DNA of 64,000 nucleotides from Desulfoprunum benzoelyticum (GTDB lineage Bacteria; Desulfobacterota; Desulfobulbia; Desulfobulbales; Desulfocapsaceae): NCBI RefSeq assembly GCF_014201505.1, contig NZ_JACHEO010000001.1, forward strand, positions 310,001-374,000, read 5' to 3'. Each line of letters opens with the position of its first letter. Position 1 is the stretch's first letter. A model generated the notes under the pieces. The model saw only the letters and a program-made list of their open reading frames with translations, was not told the DNA's origin and ran no database searches. Position numbers and translations under genes: made by a program. Shown one piece after another: positions 36,001 through 42,954 of this stretch.

Positions 36001-38099
36001 GTGTCGAAATAAGGGTTGGGATCATGCCCCTCTTTCACCCCATGCCTGATGAAATGCAACAGGGGATCGCCGCCGCTCTCGCCGACATCGGGATATTGCT
36101 GCAAATACCAGAGGGTATCGAAGTGCGGGCTAGGGTTTCGCTTTTCGCGAACACCATAGAGAATATAATGCAACAGGGGGTCCAACCCATTGGTGGCAAT
36201 GTCCGGATAATTTCGCAGATACCATCCTGTGTCAAAATAGGGATTGGGGTTCGTCTCCCCCACTGGCCCATGTTGCAGATAATGAACAAAGGGGTGAATA
36301 CCGCTTTCAGCGATCTCGGGATATTGTCGTAGATACCAAAGGGTATCGAAGTAGGGATTGGGGTTTCTGCCTTCTTGAACCCCATTTTGGATATAATGAA
36401 GCAGGGGATTTATGCCACAACGAGCTACATCTGGATACTCGTCCAGATACCATTCCGTGTGAAAATGGGGATTGGGATTTTTTCCCTCATGGACGCCGCA
36501 CGCCAGATAGTGGACAAGAGGCTCCATACCTTTTTGCGCGACCTCCGGATAACGCTCAAGATACCAACGAGTATGAAAAAACGGATTCGGATTTCTCCCC
36601 TCCGCTGCACCAAATTTGATATAGTGCAGCAATGGATTGATCCCGCTTTTTGCAACATCAGGATATTCATTCAGATACCAGCGGATGTCAAAGTAAGGAG
36701 ATGGATTTCTAGCTTCCGCAACCCCATGTTTCATATAATGGAGAAGCGGATTCCTTCCGCTTTCAGCCACATCAGGATACTGATTCAAATACCAGCGAGT
36801 ATCAAAGTAGGGGTTAGGATCCCTCCCCTCCTCAACTCCAAAATAATAATAATGACGAAGGGGAAAATCTTTGGATGTTTCCACATCAGGATATCGAGTT
36901 AAATACCATTCCGAATCAAATAAAGGCTGTGCCTCTATTTCTTTTTTCAATCTCAGATACTCACTCCATCTTCGAAAACTGAATTTATTCAATACAGAAC
37001 CGAACTTAAAAATTGGGTTATTAACAATATCATGATGTATTAGTAAAATTTTATTATCTTGCTCTTTCTGAAAATTTTTATATATCTCAAACCGCTCGTC
37101 ACAAACATTAAGCACATCATTAAGATCGTTGATCTTCTCTCTTTTCCCTGCTATCTCCAAGTTATTATTTTTAAATTGTGACGCAATTTCCGTCTCTCGT
37201 GCTTCAACCGTTTTCTCGAGATTGGAACTATGTTGTTTGAGAAGGGCTAGCTCAGAATCTCGTGCTTCAACCACTTGCTCGAGATTGGAACTATGTTGTT
37301 TGAGAAGGGCTAGCTCAGAATCTCGTGCTTCAACCACTTGCTCGAGATTGGAACTATGTTGTTCCAGCGCGGTGCTATGTCGTCTCAATTCAGTTAAATC
37401 ATAAACTTGAAGCTGTCGATTACCTAGCGAAGCAAAATATTTTACAATCTTATGACTTTCAGTTGAGCATTGACTTAACCATTCCAATCTCTTGTCATCT
37501 GGCGCGTCGTTCAACTGCAGGACTCCAAGACCATGTGAATGGAGAAATTCGAGATAACAAGGATATTCAATTTTCAATTCTTCCCAGAGTTTCCAAACGC
37601 CAAAATCCCTCTCGCGGACATTGATGTCGTGAAACATAACAACCGCTCCGGGAGAAAGTTTAGGCAACCATGATTCGAAATCATGAAGAACTGCCTCGTA
37701 GGTATGCAACCCATCAATATGCAAAAGACCTATGGATTTATTTGAAAAATAATTTACCGCATCGTCGAAGGTTGTGCGCAGTAACTGGGAAAATCCACCA
37801 AAATGTTCTTGATTATACACATTCACATTTTTAAATATATCATCACTATATCGTCCGGCATGTTCGTCTCCTTGCCAGGTATCAACAGCATAACATTTGG
37901 TAGCAATGCCGGACTCTGCTACTGACTGGCAAAATGCAAAATAGGAATTCCCGGAATGGGTTCCGAGCTCGACAAACATTTTTGGTCGCACCTCTTGGAT
38001 CACCCAGGCAGCGAATGGTATATGACCCACCCAACCACCAGGAAATTGTAGCGATCCGGGAGTAAATGAAGCTATTTCAAGAAGACTGATATTGTTCAT
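33045..38099 (-). CDS. Giant methyltransferase / coiled-coil / repeat / double GT2 protein
   Basis: A 1684-residue cytosolic multi-domain protein. Residues 1-200 form a class I SAM methyltransferase of the CmcI/Methyltransf_24 type (MFVELGTHSGNS at 41-52; HIDGLHTYE 127-135; FHDIN 156-160). Residues 236-350 are a predicted coiled coil with three 21-residue repeats. Residues 391-733 hold nine 34-residue FDTxWYLxxYPDVAxSGxxPLLHY repeats. GT2 domain A is at about 772-1010 (LLDHDDL at 862-868) and GT2 domain B at about 1033-1290 (LLNNDTEV). A C-terminal 370 residues are unassigned. Its ATG overlaps the wzt stop (ATGA). By analogy with WbdD and WbdA it may polymerise, measure and cap the exported glycan; that is inference. 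Confidence 0.85.
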   Translation of the reverse strand: MNNISLLEIASFTPGSLQFPGGWVGHIPFAAWVIQEVRPKMFVELGTHSGNSYFAFCQSVAESGIATKCYAVDTWQGDEHAGRYSDDIFKNVNVYNQEHFGGFSQLLRTTFDDAVNYFSNKSIGLLHIDGLHTYEAVLHDFESWLPKLSPGAVVMFHDINVRERDFGVWKLWEELKIEYPCYLEFLHSHGLGVLQLNDAPDDKRLEWLSQCSTESHKIVKYFASLGNRQLQVYDLTELRRHSTALEQHSSNLEQVVEARDSELALLKQHSSNLEQVVEARDSELALLKQHSSNLEKTVEARETEIASQFKNNNLEIAGKREKINDLNDVLNVCDERFEIYKNFQKEQDNKILLIHHDIVNNPIFKFGSVLNKFSFRRWSEYLRLKKEIEAQPLFDSEWYLTRYPDVETSKDFPLRHYYYFGVEEGRDPNPYFDTRWYLNQYPDVAESGRNPLLHYMKHGVAEARNPSPYFDIRWYLNEYPDVAKSGINPLLHYIKFGAAEGRNPNPFFHTRWYLERYPEVAQKGMEPLVHYLACGVHEGKNPNPHFHTEWYLDEYPDVARCGINPLLHYIQNGVQEGRNPNPYFDTLWYLRQYPEIAESGIHPFVHYLQHGPVGETNPNPYFDTGWYLRNYPDIATNGLDPLLHYILYGVREKRNPSPHFDTLWYLQQYPDVGESGGDPLLHFIRHGVKEGHDPNPYFDTRWYLLQNPDILESGMSPFQHYLQVGMKENRQPHPDYDTWTYQSDYCKWLRKFHTLEDEDRNLIAGHIHDFKYKPIISVLMPVYNPPPQFLDEAILSVKNQLYPHWELCIADDASTDPEIVRIIHKHMNSDGRIKVVYRSENGHISKSSNSALELATGEFVALLDHDDLLSEDALFWVVEALQRQVDAGLIYSDEDKIDVQGNRMDPYFKSDWNPFLFLGHNMISHLGVYRTMLVREAGGFRVGYEGSQDYDLAARIVERLELQQIVHIPRVLYHWRILPGSTSAGIGEKPYAQIASEKAINEHLQRMNIPGRVEMNRALGAMHRVIVDLPADPPLVSIIIPTRNGENLVRQCIESIFAKTSYPNYEIILVDNGSDDPAALAFFADLSSKGKARVLRDDGPFNFSRLNNKAAREAKGDVLVLLNNDTEVISPEWLAEMVSITVLPKIGAVGAKLLYPDQTLQHAGVVMGVGGCASHAHTRFSKKSGGYFGRAHLLQMYTAVTAACMAVRKTVFEEVGGLDEDGLKVGYNDVDFCLKLRKQGYWNVWTPFAELLHHESISRGIEDTPEKKYRFWSEQSIIKKRWPNSYFHDPAYNPNLTLDKIDFSLARRPRLTLVARCQPQALPKSLVRPPADEKLHVLVAVDRKSQARPHRLLAIAESLLHQDLLGSYIAADQHGVVQSSPGAPGWINCICVDGDASDFPWFQRNVRARLPYLVDWVVPPSGTLPGGGKLTEDSYQSLVHATAISVNSAELLRWLELTAQLDLMFCGQTIPDGMACPATSAVSKRPCGIFWRLDSVNILPSNIDELLQVVNEFSMQHQLPVYCEGELNGKLLGKLKNHVLLPCSGDDTLHSLLQERGPLIGIAPVRIEEESDNPSFLLTDNRMAEFGGQGIAGVYSAIRAYRETDLRTGRVVENTGEQWLAALRQLFADSCLEEAGKGKRIRELRSMERLSWERWLSILKDATLIEPVSVSILLPQEDEKKSFN
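35903..36929 (-). repeat. Nine in-frame 34-codon repeats
   Basis: Nine copies of a 102-base unit encoding YFDTRWYLNQYPDVAESG-type repeats, followed by a degenerate tenth (DYDTWTYQSDY). Copies differ at many positions, so they are protein-level repeats of some age. They join the coiled coil to the first GT2 domain. They resemble the seven-copy array in the gene at 25739-28246. Confidence 0.88.
37198..37370 (-). repeat. 63-bp tandem direct repeat in coiled-coil coding region
   Basis: A 63-base unit, seen as GCTTCAACC recurring at 37201, 37264 and 37327, is present in nearly three copies. The second copy and the start of the third are almost identical, so the duplication is recent. The unit encodes 21 residues (HSSNLEQVVEARDSELALLKQ in two halves: HSSNLEQVVEA and RDSELALLKQ), exactly three heptads. 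Confidence 0.92.
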
Positions 38100-39430
38100 A
38101 TTCTGCTCAAATTAATTTTTTGCATGGGGACTCCGATCAACCCAGTGCTGACACTGCTACTATGCGATTTAAACAAGAGCGCATCATACAGCCAATGATG
38201 TTGAATGTGATCTTGCTGGGTCCCTTCTGCTAAGGCAACTGTAACTGAATAGTCACCTGTAGGTAGAATCGGCATTACAAATTCGAAAACAGCTTTAAAT
38301 TTAGTTTTAGAAAAAACTACTAATGGATCATTTATTGAAAAGTTGTAAGTATTATCACCAAATAAATTTTGCCCTAACTTATCATTCACAAAAAAACCAA
38401 TAATCGGACTGAACAAATCAACATGAGCTTGGCATACTATCGCCAGCCTAATTGTTTCTCCACCCACAATCCAGGAAATCGGACTATCATTTGTGTCAAG
38501 AAACTGGACGGAGATAATACTTCCACCGCCTTTACCGAATCCATCAGCGTCAGGGACAAACTTAAACAACTCGATATCATTTCGACAATTGGTTGAATTT
38601 ATATAATCAAGCCTCATATCCCTAATATGAGCTTCGACATTCTGTTTTTCCCAGTCGCAATTTTCATCAACAACCAAAGAGCTTTCACCTTGGTCGGACT
38701 CATACAGTTTTTTCAAATACAGTTGAGCAATTTCCTTGGGTTCTCCCTGACATTTGGCATACCCTTGCTCCAACCAGATGGCACTCTTGCAGAGGTTGAT
38801 GACCGCCCCGGTATCATGACTGACAAAAAGAACCGTCCCATCTTCCATAAATCTTCGCAGAAAGCGCATACATTTCTGTGTAAAAAACGCATCCCCCACA
38901 GACAGGGCTTCGTCAATTACCAGAATATCGGCATCGACATGGGCGATGACTGCAAAGGCCAAACGCACATACATACCCGAAGAATATGTCTTTACCGGTT
39001 GCTCAATGAAATCACCGATATCGGCGAACGCTGCAATTTTATCAAAACGTGCATCAATTTCTTCACGATTCAATCCCAGTACAGAAGCATTCATATATAC
39101 GTTTTCACGCCCTGTGAACTCAGGGTTGAACCCGGAACCAAGCTCCAACAGAGCTGCCACACGCCCTTTTGTTTCAACGGCACCACTGGTCGGGTTGAGG
39201 GTGTTGCAGATCATCTGTAGCAGAGTGGACTTGCCGCTGCCGTTCCGACCGATAATACCAACTGTTTCCCCCCGCTTGACTTCGAAAGAAACGTCTCTCA
39301 GCGCCCAGAACTCTCGATAGTACTGGCGATGGCCACGAAACAGCATCTGCAGCAAACGGTCCCGCGGCTTGTCATAGATCTGATAGCATTTACTCAGATG
39401 CTCGACTTTTATCGCAATATCAGAGGACAT
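38096..39430 (-). CDS. wzt: O-antigen/polysaccharide ABC exporter ATPase with C-terminal glycan-binding domain (Wzt)
   Basis: ATP-binding subunit of an ABC-2 polysaccharide exporter. From ATG 39430 the 444 residues contain Walker A GRNGSGKST (61-69), the Wzt/TagH-type signature YSSGM (149-153), Walker B ILVIDEALSVGD (169-180) and the H-loop in VSHD. Residues about 290-440 form the extra C-terminal beta-sandwich that in E. coli O9a-type Wzt recognises the modified non-reducing end of the glycan. The start overlaps the wzm stop by 11 bases; the 45-residue upward extension of the frame lies inside wzm and is rejected. The neighbouring methyltransferase fits the cap-recognition model. Confidence 0.94.
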   Translation of the reverse strand: MSSDIAIKVEHLSKCYQIYDKPRDRLLQMLFRGHRQYYREFWALRDVSFEVKRGETVGIIGRNGSGKSTLLQMICNTLNPTSGAVETKGRVAALLELGSGFNPEFTGRENVYMNASVLGLNREEIDARFDKIAAFADIGDFIEQPVKTYSSGMYVRLAFAVIAHVDADILVIDEALSVGDAFFTQKCMRFLRRFMEDGTVLFVSHDTGAVINLCKSAIWLEQGYAKCQGEPKEIAQLYLKKLYESDQGESSLVVDENCDWEKQNVEAHIRDMRLDYINSTNCRNDIELFKFVPDADGFGKGGGSIISVQFLDTNDSPISWIVGGETIRLAIVCQAHVDLFSPIIGFFVNDKLGQNLFGDNTYNFSINDPLVVFSKTKFKAVFEFVMPILPTGDYSVTVALAEGTQQDHIQHHWLYDALLFKSHSSSVSTGLIGVPMQKINLSRI

Positions 39431-40238
39431 CGGCAAATCCTTTTCGCGTCTTTTGGAACCAGGCGAAACCCAGGTAGGCGACAACCATCGAAACAGCATA
39501 GCACACAGCGAGTACAGGCAAATCGGGAAGTTTGTTCCAGAACAAAATATTCCTGGTTTGCTCAATGATCGGAGTCAATGGGTTGAGATTCATGAAGACC
39601 TGAAACTTCTCGGGAAGACTGGCGATTGAGTAAAAAATCGGGGAGAGGAACATGAGCGCGGTGGTAACGATATTGATGACTTGCGATACATCACGCAGAT
39701 ACACGCCGATAGAAGCCAGCCACCAGGAGATGCCGGCGGTGAACAGGATGAGCGGCAGAAGTATTACCGGAAACAGCAGAATGGTGAGGTGTGGCGTGCC
39801 GAATAGGAACAAAAAAGCCAGGAGCCACACAACAAAACTGATACAAAGATGAAAAAGCGCTCCGCCGATATTGACCAGGGGAAGAATTTCCAGCGGAAAG
39901 ACCACCTTCTTGACATAACTGGTATTAGCGAGAATAAGACCCGGCGCCCTGTTGACGCATTCCGCAAAAACATTGAACACCATCAATCCGGCAAAGAGAA
40001 TAAGGGCAAACTGTGTTTTTGAATCGCTGCCGGCATGCCAACGAGCCTTAAAAACCACGCTGAAAACGAAAGTATAAACTGCCAGCATGAATATTGGATT
40101 GAAGAATGACCACAGGATGCCCATGAAAGAGCCGCGATATCGGCCGACGACTTCCCGCTGGATCGAGGTCTTGATCAGATAGCGGTTACGCCAAAGGCTG
40201 GCAACCATTTCACTCGGGGCCATAGAAAATTGCTGCAT
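39420..40238 (-). CDS. wzm: Polysaccharide ABC exporter permease (Wzm)
   Basis: Inner-membrane subunit of the ABC-2 polysaccharide exporter, with six predicted helices in 272 residues. The N-terminal NRYLIKTSIQREVVGRYRGS amphipathic segment and FNPIFMLAVYTFVFS first helix are typical of Wzm/TagG. ATG 40238 is supported by AGGAGG about ten bases upstream and by a TGATG overlap with a 33-codon ORF; a GTG at 40355 would add 39 unconserved residues. First main gene of the polysaccharide block. Confidence 0.92.
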   Translation of the reverse strand: MQQFSMAPSEMVASLWRNRYLIKTSIQREVVGRYRGSFMGILWSFFNPIFMLAVYTFVFSVVFKARWHAGSDSKTQFALILFAGLMVFNVFAECVNRAPGLILANTSYVKKVVFPLEILPLVNIGGALFHLCISFVVWLLAFLFLFGTPHLTILLFPVILLPLILFTAGISWWLASIGVYLRDVSQVINIVTTALMFLSPIFYSIASLPEKFQVFMNLNPLTPIIEQTRNILFWNKLPDLPVLAVCYAVSMVVAYLGFAWFQKTRKGFADVL

Positions 40239-40339
40239 CAGGACATCTCCTCCTGCGATTGGCCATCCACCGTAACGACATTGATTGCCCCAGATACTTC
40301 GCAAAGATGACCGAAAATTTCTAAAACCAATTTTTTCAT
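40238..40339 (-). CDS. Possible 33-residue leader peptide of the wzm operon
   Basis: ATG at 40339 opens a 33-codon frame, MKKLVLEIFGHL..., ending EEMS and a TGA that shares a base with the wzm ATG (TGATG). The coupling and the position of the wzm ribosome site inside its last codons make translation plausible. Its own ribosome site is weak (AAAGAG about 14 bases upstream). It could instead be a remnant of a lost gene. Confidence 0.4.
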   Translation of the reverse strand: MKKLVLEIFGHLCEVSGAINVVTVDGQSQEEMS

Positions 40340-40350
40340 AACAGAATTTT

Positions 40351-40382
40351 GTCACTCTTTCGCTAAGTGACGGGTATCACTT
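40351..40382 (-). promoter_or_regulatory. Two mutually exclusive short hairpins before the wzm leader ORF
   Basis: On the minus strand AAGTGA (40382-40377), GTCACTT (40371-40365) and AGTGAC (40356-40351) occur in that order. The middle element can pair with either neighbour, six base pairs each, in the manner of an attenuator or a switch over the leader ribosome site. Stems are short, so chance is possible. Confidence 0.3.
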
Positions 40383-40497
40383 CGAAGTCATGGGCTCGAT
40401 GGGATAGTCCTTGCTCTATTGAGAGCATGGGATATTCGCGTTACCTGCCGGGCGTTGAGGATTACATCATAAGGACATATTTTACAACCGCATGAGC

Positions 40498-40526
40498 ATG
40501 ATTTTCGCTGAGACATCGAAAATCAT
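40498..40526. repeat. 10-bp perfect inverted repeat
   Basis: ATGATTTTCG at 40498-40507 and CGAAAATCAT at 40517-40526 with a 9-base loop. It lies about 30 bases past the stop of the M48 peptidase gene and upstream of wzm. With no T run it may be an operator or a weak terminator. Confidence 0.5.
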
Positions 40527-40556
40527 TATTCAACCGATGCCATGACACCACAATAG

Positions 40557-41966
40557 TCACCCCTCCTCGATCCGCTTCACCGTCTTCAGCAGTTCCTTGC
40601 ATTCCTTCTTCACCTCCGGCGGCGTCGCCCCGTCCCTGAGCGCATCACCAAAGCTCTTGCGGGCCAGTTCCAGCTTGCCGTCGTAGAGGTAGTGCTTGCC
40701 GAGGTAGGCGGCAGCGACGCCGTTTTTCCTCTGGTTGGCGGCGATCTGGCCCAGTTCGAAGTAGACCTGGGGGTATTCCGGCTGCTCGACCACCAGTTCC
40801 TGCAGGTACCGTTCCGCCTCCTGCTGCTGCCCCTGCTGCAGCAGGGCCTTGGCCATGGTGAAGACGGCATACATATTCGACCGATCCCGCTTCAGCACCG
40901 TCTCGAGGGTCCGTTGCGCCTGTCCCGCCTGTCCGGCAGCCAGTTCGATCACCGCCTTGTCCACCAGCAATTGCGGGTGCTGCGGCATGGCGGCGATGAC
41001 CTCATCGATCAGGCTCAGGCTGCTGTCGAAGTTGTTTTCCAGCCGGTCGACCTGGGACAGCCCGTACTTGGCCATGTTGATCGCAAACGCCGTCGACCGC
41101 GGGTTGGTGATGACACTCGTCAGGTGGGTTCGGAACGATGCCTGGTCCTTGGTCTGGGCCATCACCCGGTACTTGAAGCGGAAAAACTCGAACTCGTCGA
41201 GCGGCGTCGCCGTCGTCTCCCCTCGCTCGTTTTCGAGCAGCGACTGGACATAGCTGAGTCGGGCCTCGGAATCGGGATGGGTCAGCAGGTACTGGGGCAG
41301 CCTCTCGCTGCGGTAGCGGGCGACCCGACGCATCGTCTGCAGCATCTTCTCCTGACCCTCGGGGTTGCGCCCCATCTTCTTCAGCCAGCCATAGGCGAGC
41401 AGGTCGGCCTCCTCCTCGTCCTGGCGGCTGAAATGGAGGGAGGCGCTCTGGCCGGCGGCCAGCGACCCCATCATCAAGGTCGGCGCCGCCGTGCCGCTGC
41501 CGAAGGCCAGGGCCGCCAGGGCCATGCCGATCGAGGCCATGCCGACGATCTTGCCCTTCTCCATCCGCGAGGCCAGATGCCGCTTCGAGATATGGCCGAT
41601 CTCGTGGGCCATGACCGACAGCAGCTCGTCCTCCGAGTTCATCATCGAGATCAGCCCGGCATAGAAGAAGATCAACCCCGACGGGGCGGCAAAGGCATTG
41701 AACTCGTTGTCGTTGATGACGAAAAAGCGGTAGTCGAAGAACTGGATGCCGGTGACCTTGAGGGCCTGGCGGCCGAGCTCGTTGATGTACTGGGTCACAT
41801 CCGGGTCGTCCACCAGATCGAAGGCCGAGCGGACGGTATAGAGGAGCTTCTCCCCCACCTCCCGCTCCTCGCCGATGGTGAAGGCGGCGGCTCGCGGCAC
41901 CGGCGCCAGGCCGACCAGGGTGACGATGATCACCAGGGCGATGATGCGCTCAAGATATCTTTTCAT
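40557..41966 (-). CDS. BepA-like M48 metallopeptidase with TPR repeats
   Basis: A periplasmic zinc protease/chaperone of the BepA (YfgC) type, which in E. coli helps assemble or degrade outer-membrane proteins such as LptD and BamA. The 469 residues have a signal peptide (about 8-28), HEIGH at 121-125, the third zinc ligand in the EEEADLLAYGWLKKMG segment, and TPR-like helices from about 300 to the end. ATG 41966 lies inside oleD (17-base overlap), so it is co-translated with the ole genes. The longer frame to 42089 is rejected because it has no signal peptide at its start. Confidence 0.9.
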   Translation of the reverse strand: MKRYLERIIALVIIVTLVGLAPVPRAAAFTIGEEREVGEKLLYTVRSAFDLVDDPDVTQYINELGRQALKVTGIQFFDYRFFVINDNEFNAFAAPSGLIFFYAGLISMMNSEDELLSVMAHEIGHISKRHLASRMEKGKIVGMASIGMALAALAFGSGTAAPTLMMGSLAAGQSASLHFSRQDEEEADLLAYGWLKKMGRNPEGQEKMLQTMRRVARYRSERLPQYLLTHPDSEARLSYVQSLLENERGETTATPLDEFEFFRFKYRVMAQTKDQASFRTHLTSVITNPRSTAFAINMAKYGLSQVDRLENNFDSSLSLIDEVIAAMPQHPQLLVDKAVIELAAGQAGQAQRTLETVLKRDRSNMYAVFTMAKALLQQGQQQEAERYLQELVVEQPEYPQVYFELGQIAANQRKNGVAAAYLGKHYLYDGKLELARKSFGDALRDGATPPEVKKECKELLKTVKRIEEG

Positions 41967-42954
41967 GGGCCTGTATCCAGGAGACGAGATGGTCGAGCCC
42001 CGCCGCCGTCGAGACGATCGGGGCGTAACCAAGATCTTTTTTTGCCTGCTCGATCGAAAAATAATGCGATTTGGCCAATTGTTCAGCAAGAAAACGGGTC
42101 ATCCGCGGTTCCACCGCCGGCCGCACCAGCTTGTGCAGGATCTCGAGGCCGGCGCCGACGGCGTAGGCCAGCGGCAACGGCACCGATGCGGTCACCTTGG
42201 CAATGCCGAGTCGGGCGAACAGCGAGTTTATCCACTGCCAAAGCACCACCGGCTCGCCCTGGCTGATGAAATAGGCCCGGCCGGCGGCCGAGCCCTCCCC
42301 TTCCAGGTTGGCCGCCGCCAGCAGGTGGGCGTGGGCGACGTTGTCGACATAGGAGATATCGACCAGGTTGGCGCCGTCACCGACCCGCTTCAGCAGCCCC
42401 TGCCGGCCGCTGGCGACCAGCCGCGGGATCAGGTGCGGGTCGCCGGGGCCCCAGATCAGGTGCGGCCGCAGGGCGCAGGTCGTAAGCGTCGCGCCGTTGG
42501 CCGCCAGCACCAGCCGCTCCGCCGTTGCCTTGGTTCGGGCATAGTGGCAGAGGAACCGGGTCGCATAGGGCAGGGCCTCGGTGCCGCCGGCGATGTCACG
42601 GCGAGCGAACACCACCGACGGGGTCGAGGTGTAGACCAGCCGGGGCACACCGTGGTCGCGGCAGGCCTGGACGACGTTGAGGGTGCCATCGACGTTGATC
42701 GAGTGGTACTCCTCCTCCCGGCCCCAGATCCCGGCCAGGGAGGCGGTGTGGAACACCGTGTCGACATCGCGGAAGGCGGAGCCCAACTTCTCGCGGTCGC
42801 GGATGTCGCAGGGGATTGATTCGGCCCCCAGCGCCTCGACCTCGGGGTAGCGGTGGCGGCCGACGACCCGGCATGCTATCCCCCGCTGCGTCAGCATCCG
42901 GACGATGACCTGGCCGACAAATCCGCCGCCGCCGGTAACCAGGGCCCTGTTCAT
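41950..42954 (-). CDS. oleD: OleD-type NAD(P)-dependent 2-alkyl-3-oxoalkanoate reductase
   Basis: An extended short-chain dehydrogenase of 334 residues. The Rossmann motif TGGGGFVG is at 7-14, and the catalytic YxxxK is Y138-K142 (YARTK). The sequence follows 3-beta-hydroxysteroid-dehydrogenase-like OleD enzymes, which reduce the beta-keto acid made by OleA to a beta-hydroxy acid in head-to-head olefin synthesis. The identification rests heavily on the neighbours oleC and oleB, arranged B-C-D with overlapping ends: oleD starts 4 bases inside oleC. Confidence 0.88.
   Translation of the reverse strand: MNRALVTGGGGFVGQVIVRMLTQRGIACRVVGRHRYPEVEALGAESIPCDIRDREKLGSAFRDVDTVFHTASLAGIWGREEEYHSINVDGTLNVVQACRDHGVPRLVYTSTPSVVFARRDIAGGTEALPYATRFLCHYARTKATAERLVLAANGATLTTCALRPHLIWGPGDPHLIPRLVASGRQGLLKRVGDGANLVDISYVDNVAHAHLLAAANLEGEGSAAGRAYFISQGEPVVLWQWINSLFARLGIAKVTASVPLPLAYAVGAGLEILHKLVRPAVEPRMTRFLAEQLAKSHYFSIEQAKKDLGYAPIVSTAAGLDHLVSWIQAHEKIS

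Larger units (their letters stand above)
40240..40556. other. Intergenic region between the M48 peptidase gene and wzm
   Basis: About 320 bases, less GC-rich than the genes to its right. It contains the possible leader ORF, the competing short hairpins, and the palindrome at 40498-40526. The promoter of the 35-kb polysaccharide block should lie here on the minus strand, but no convincing -35/-10 pair was found by eye. Confidence 0.5.

Noticed and set aside
35903-36929. Regularly spaced repeats that could suggest a CRISPR array
   Set aside because: The 102-base units are in-frame, encode a conserved protein motif throughout, and lack short identical repeats separated by unique spacers.
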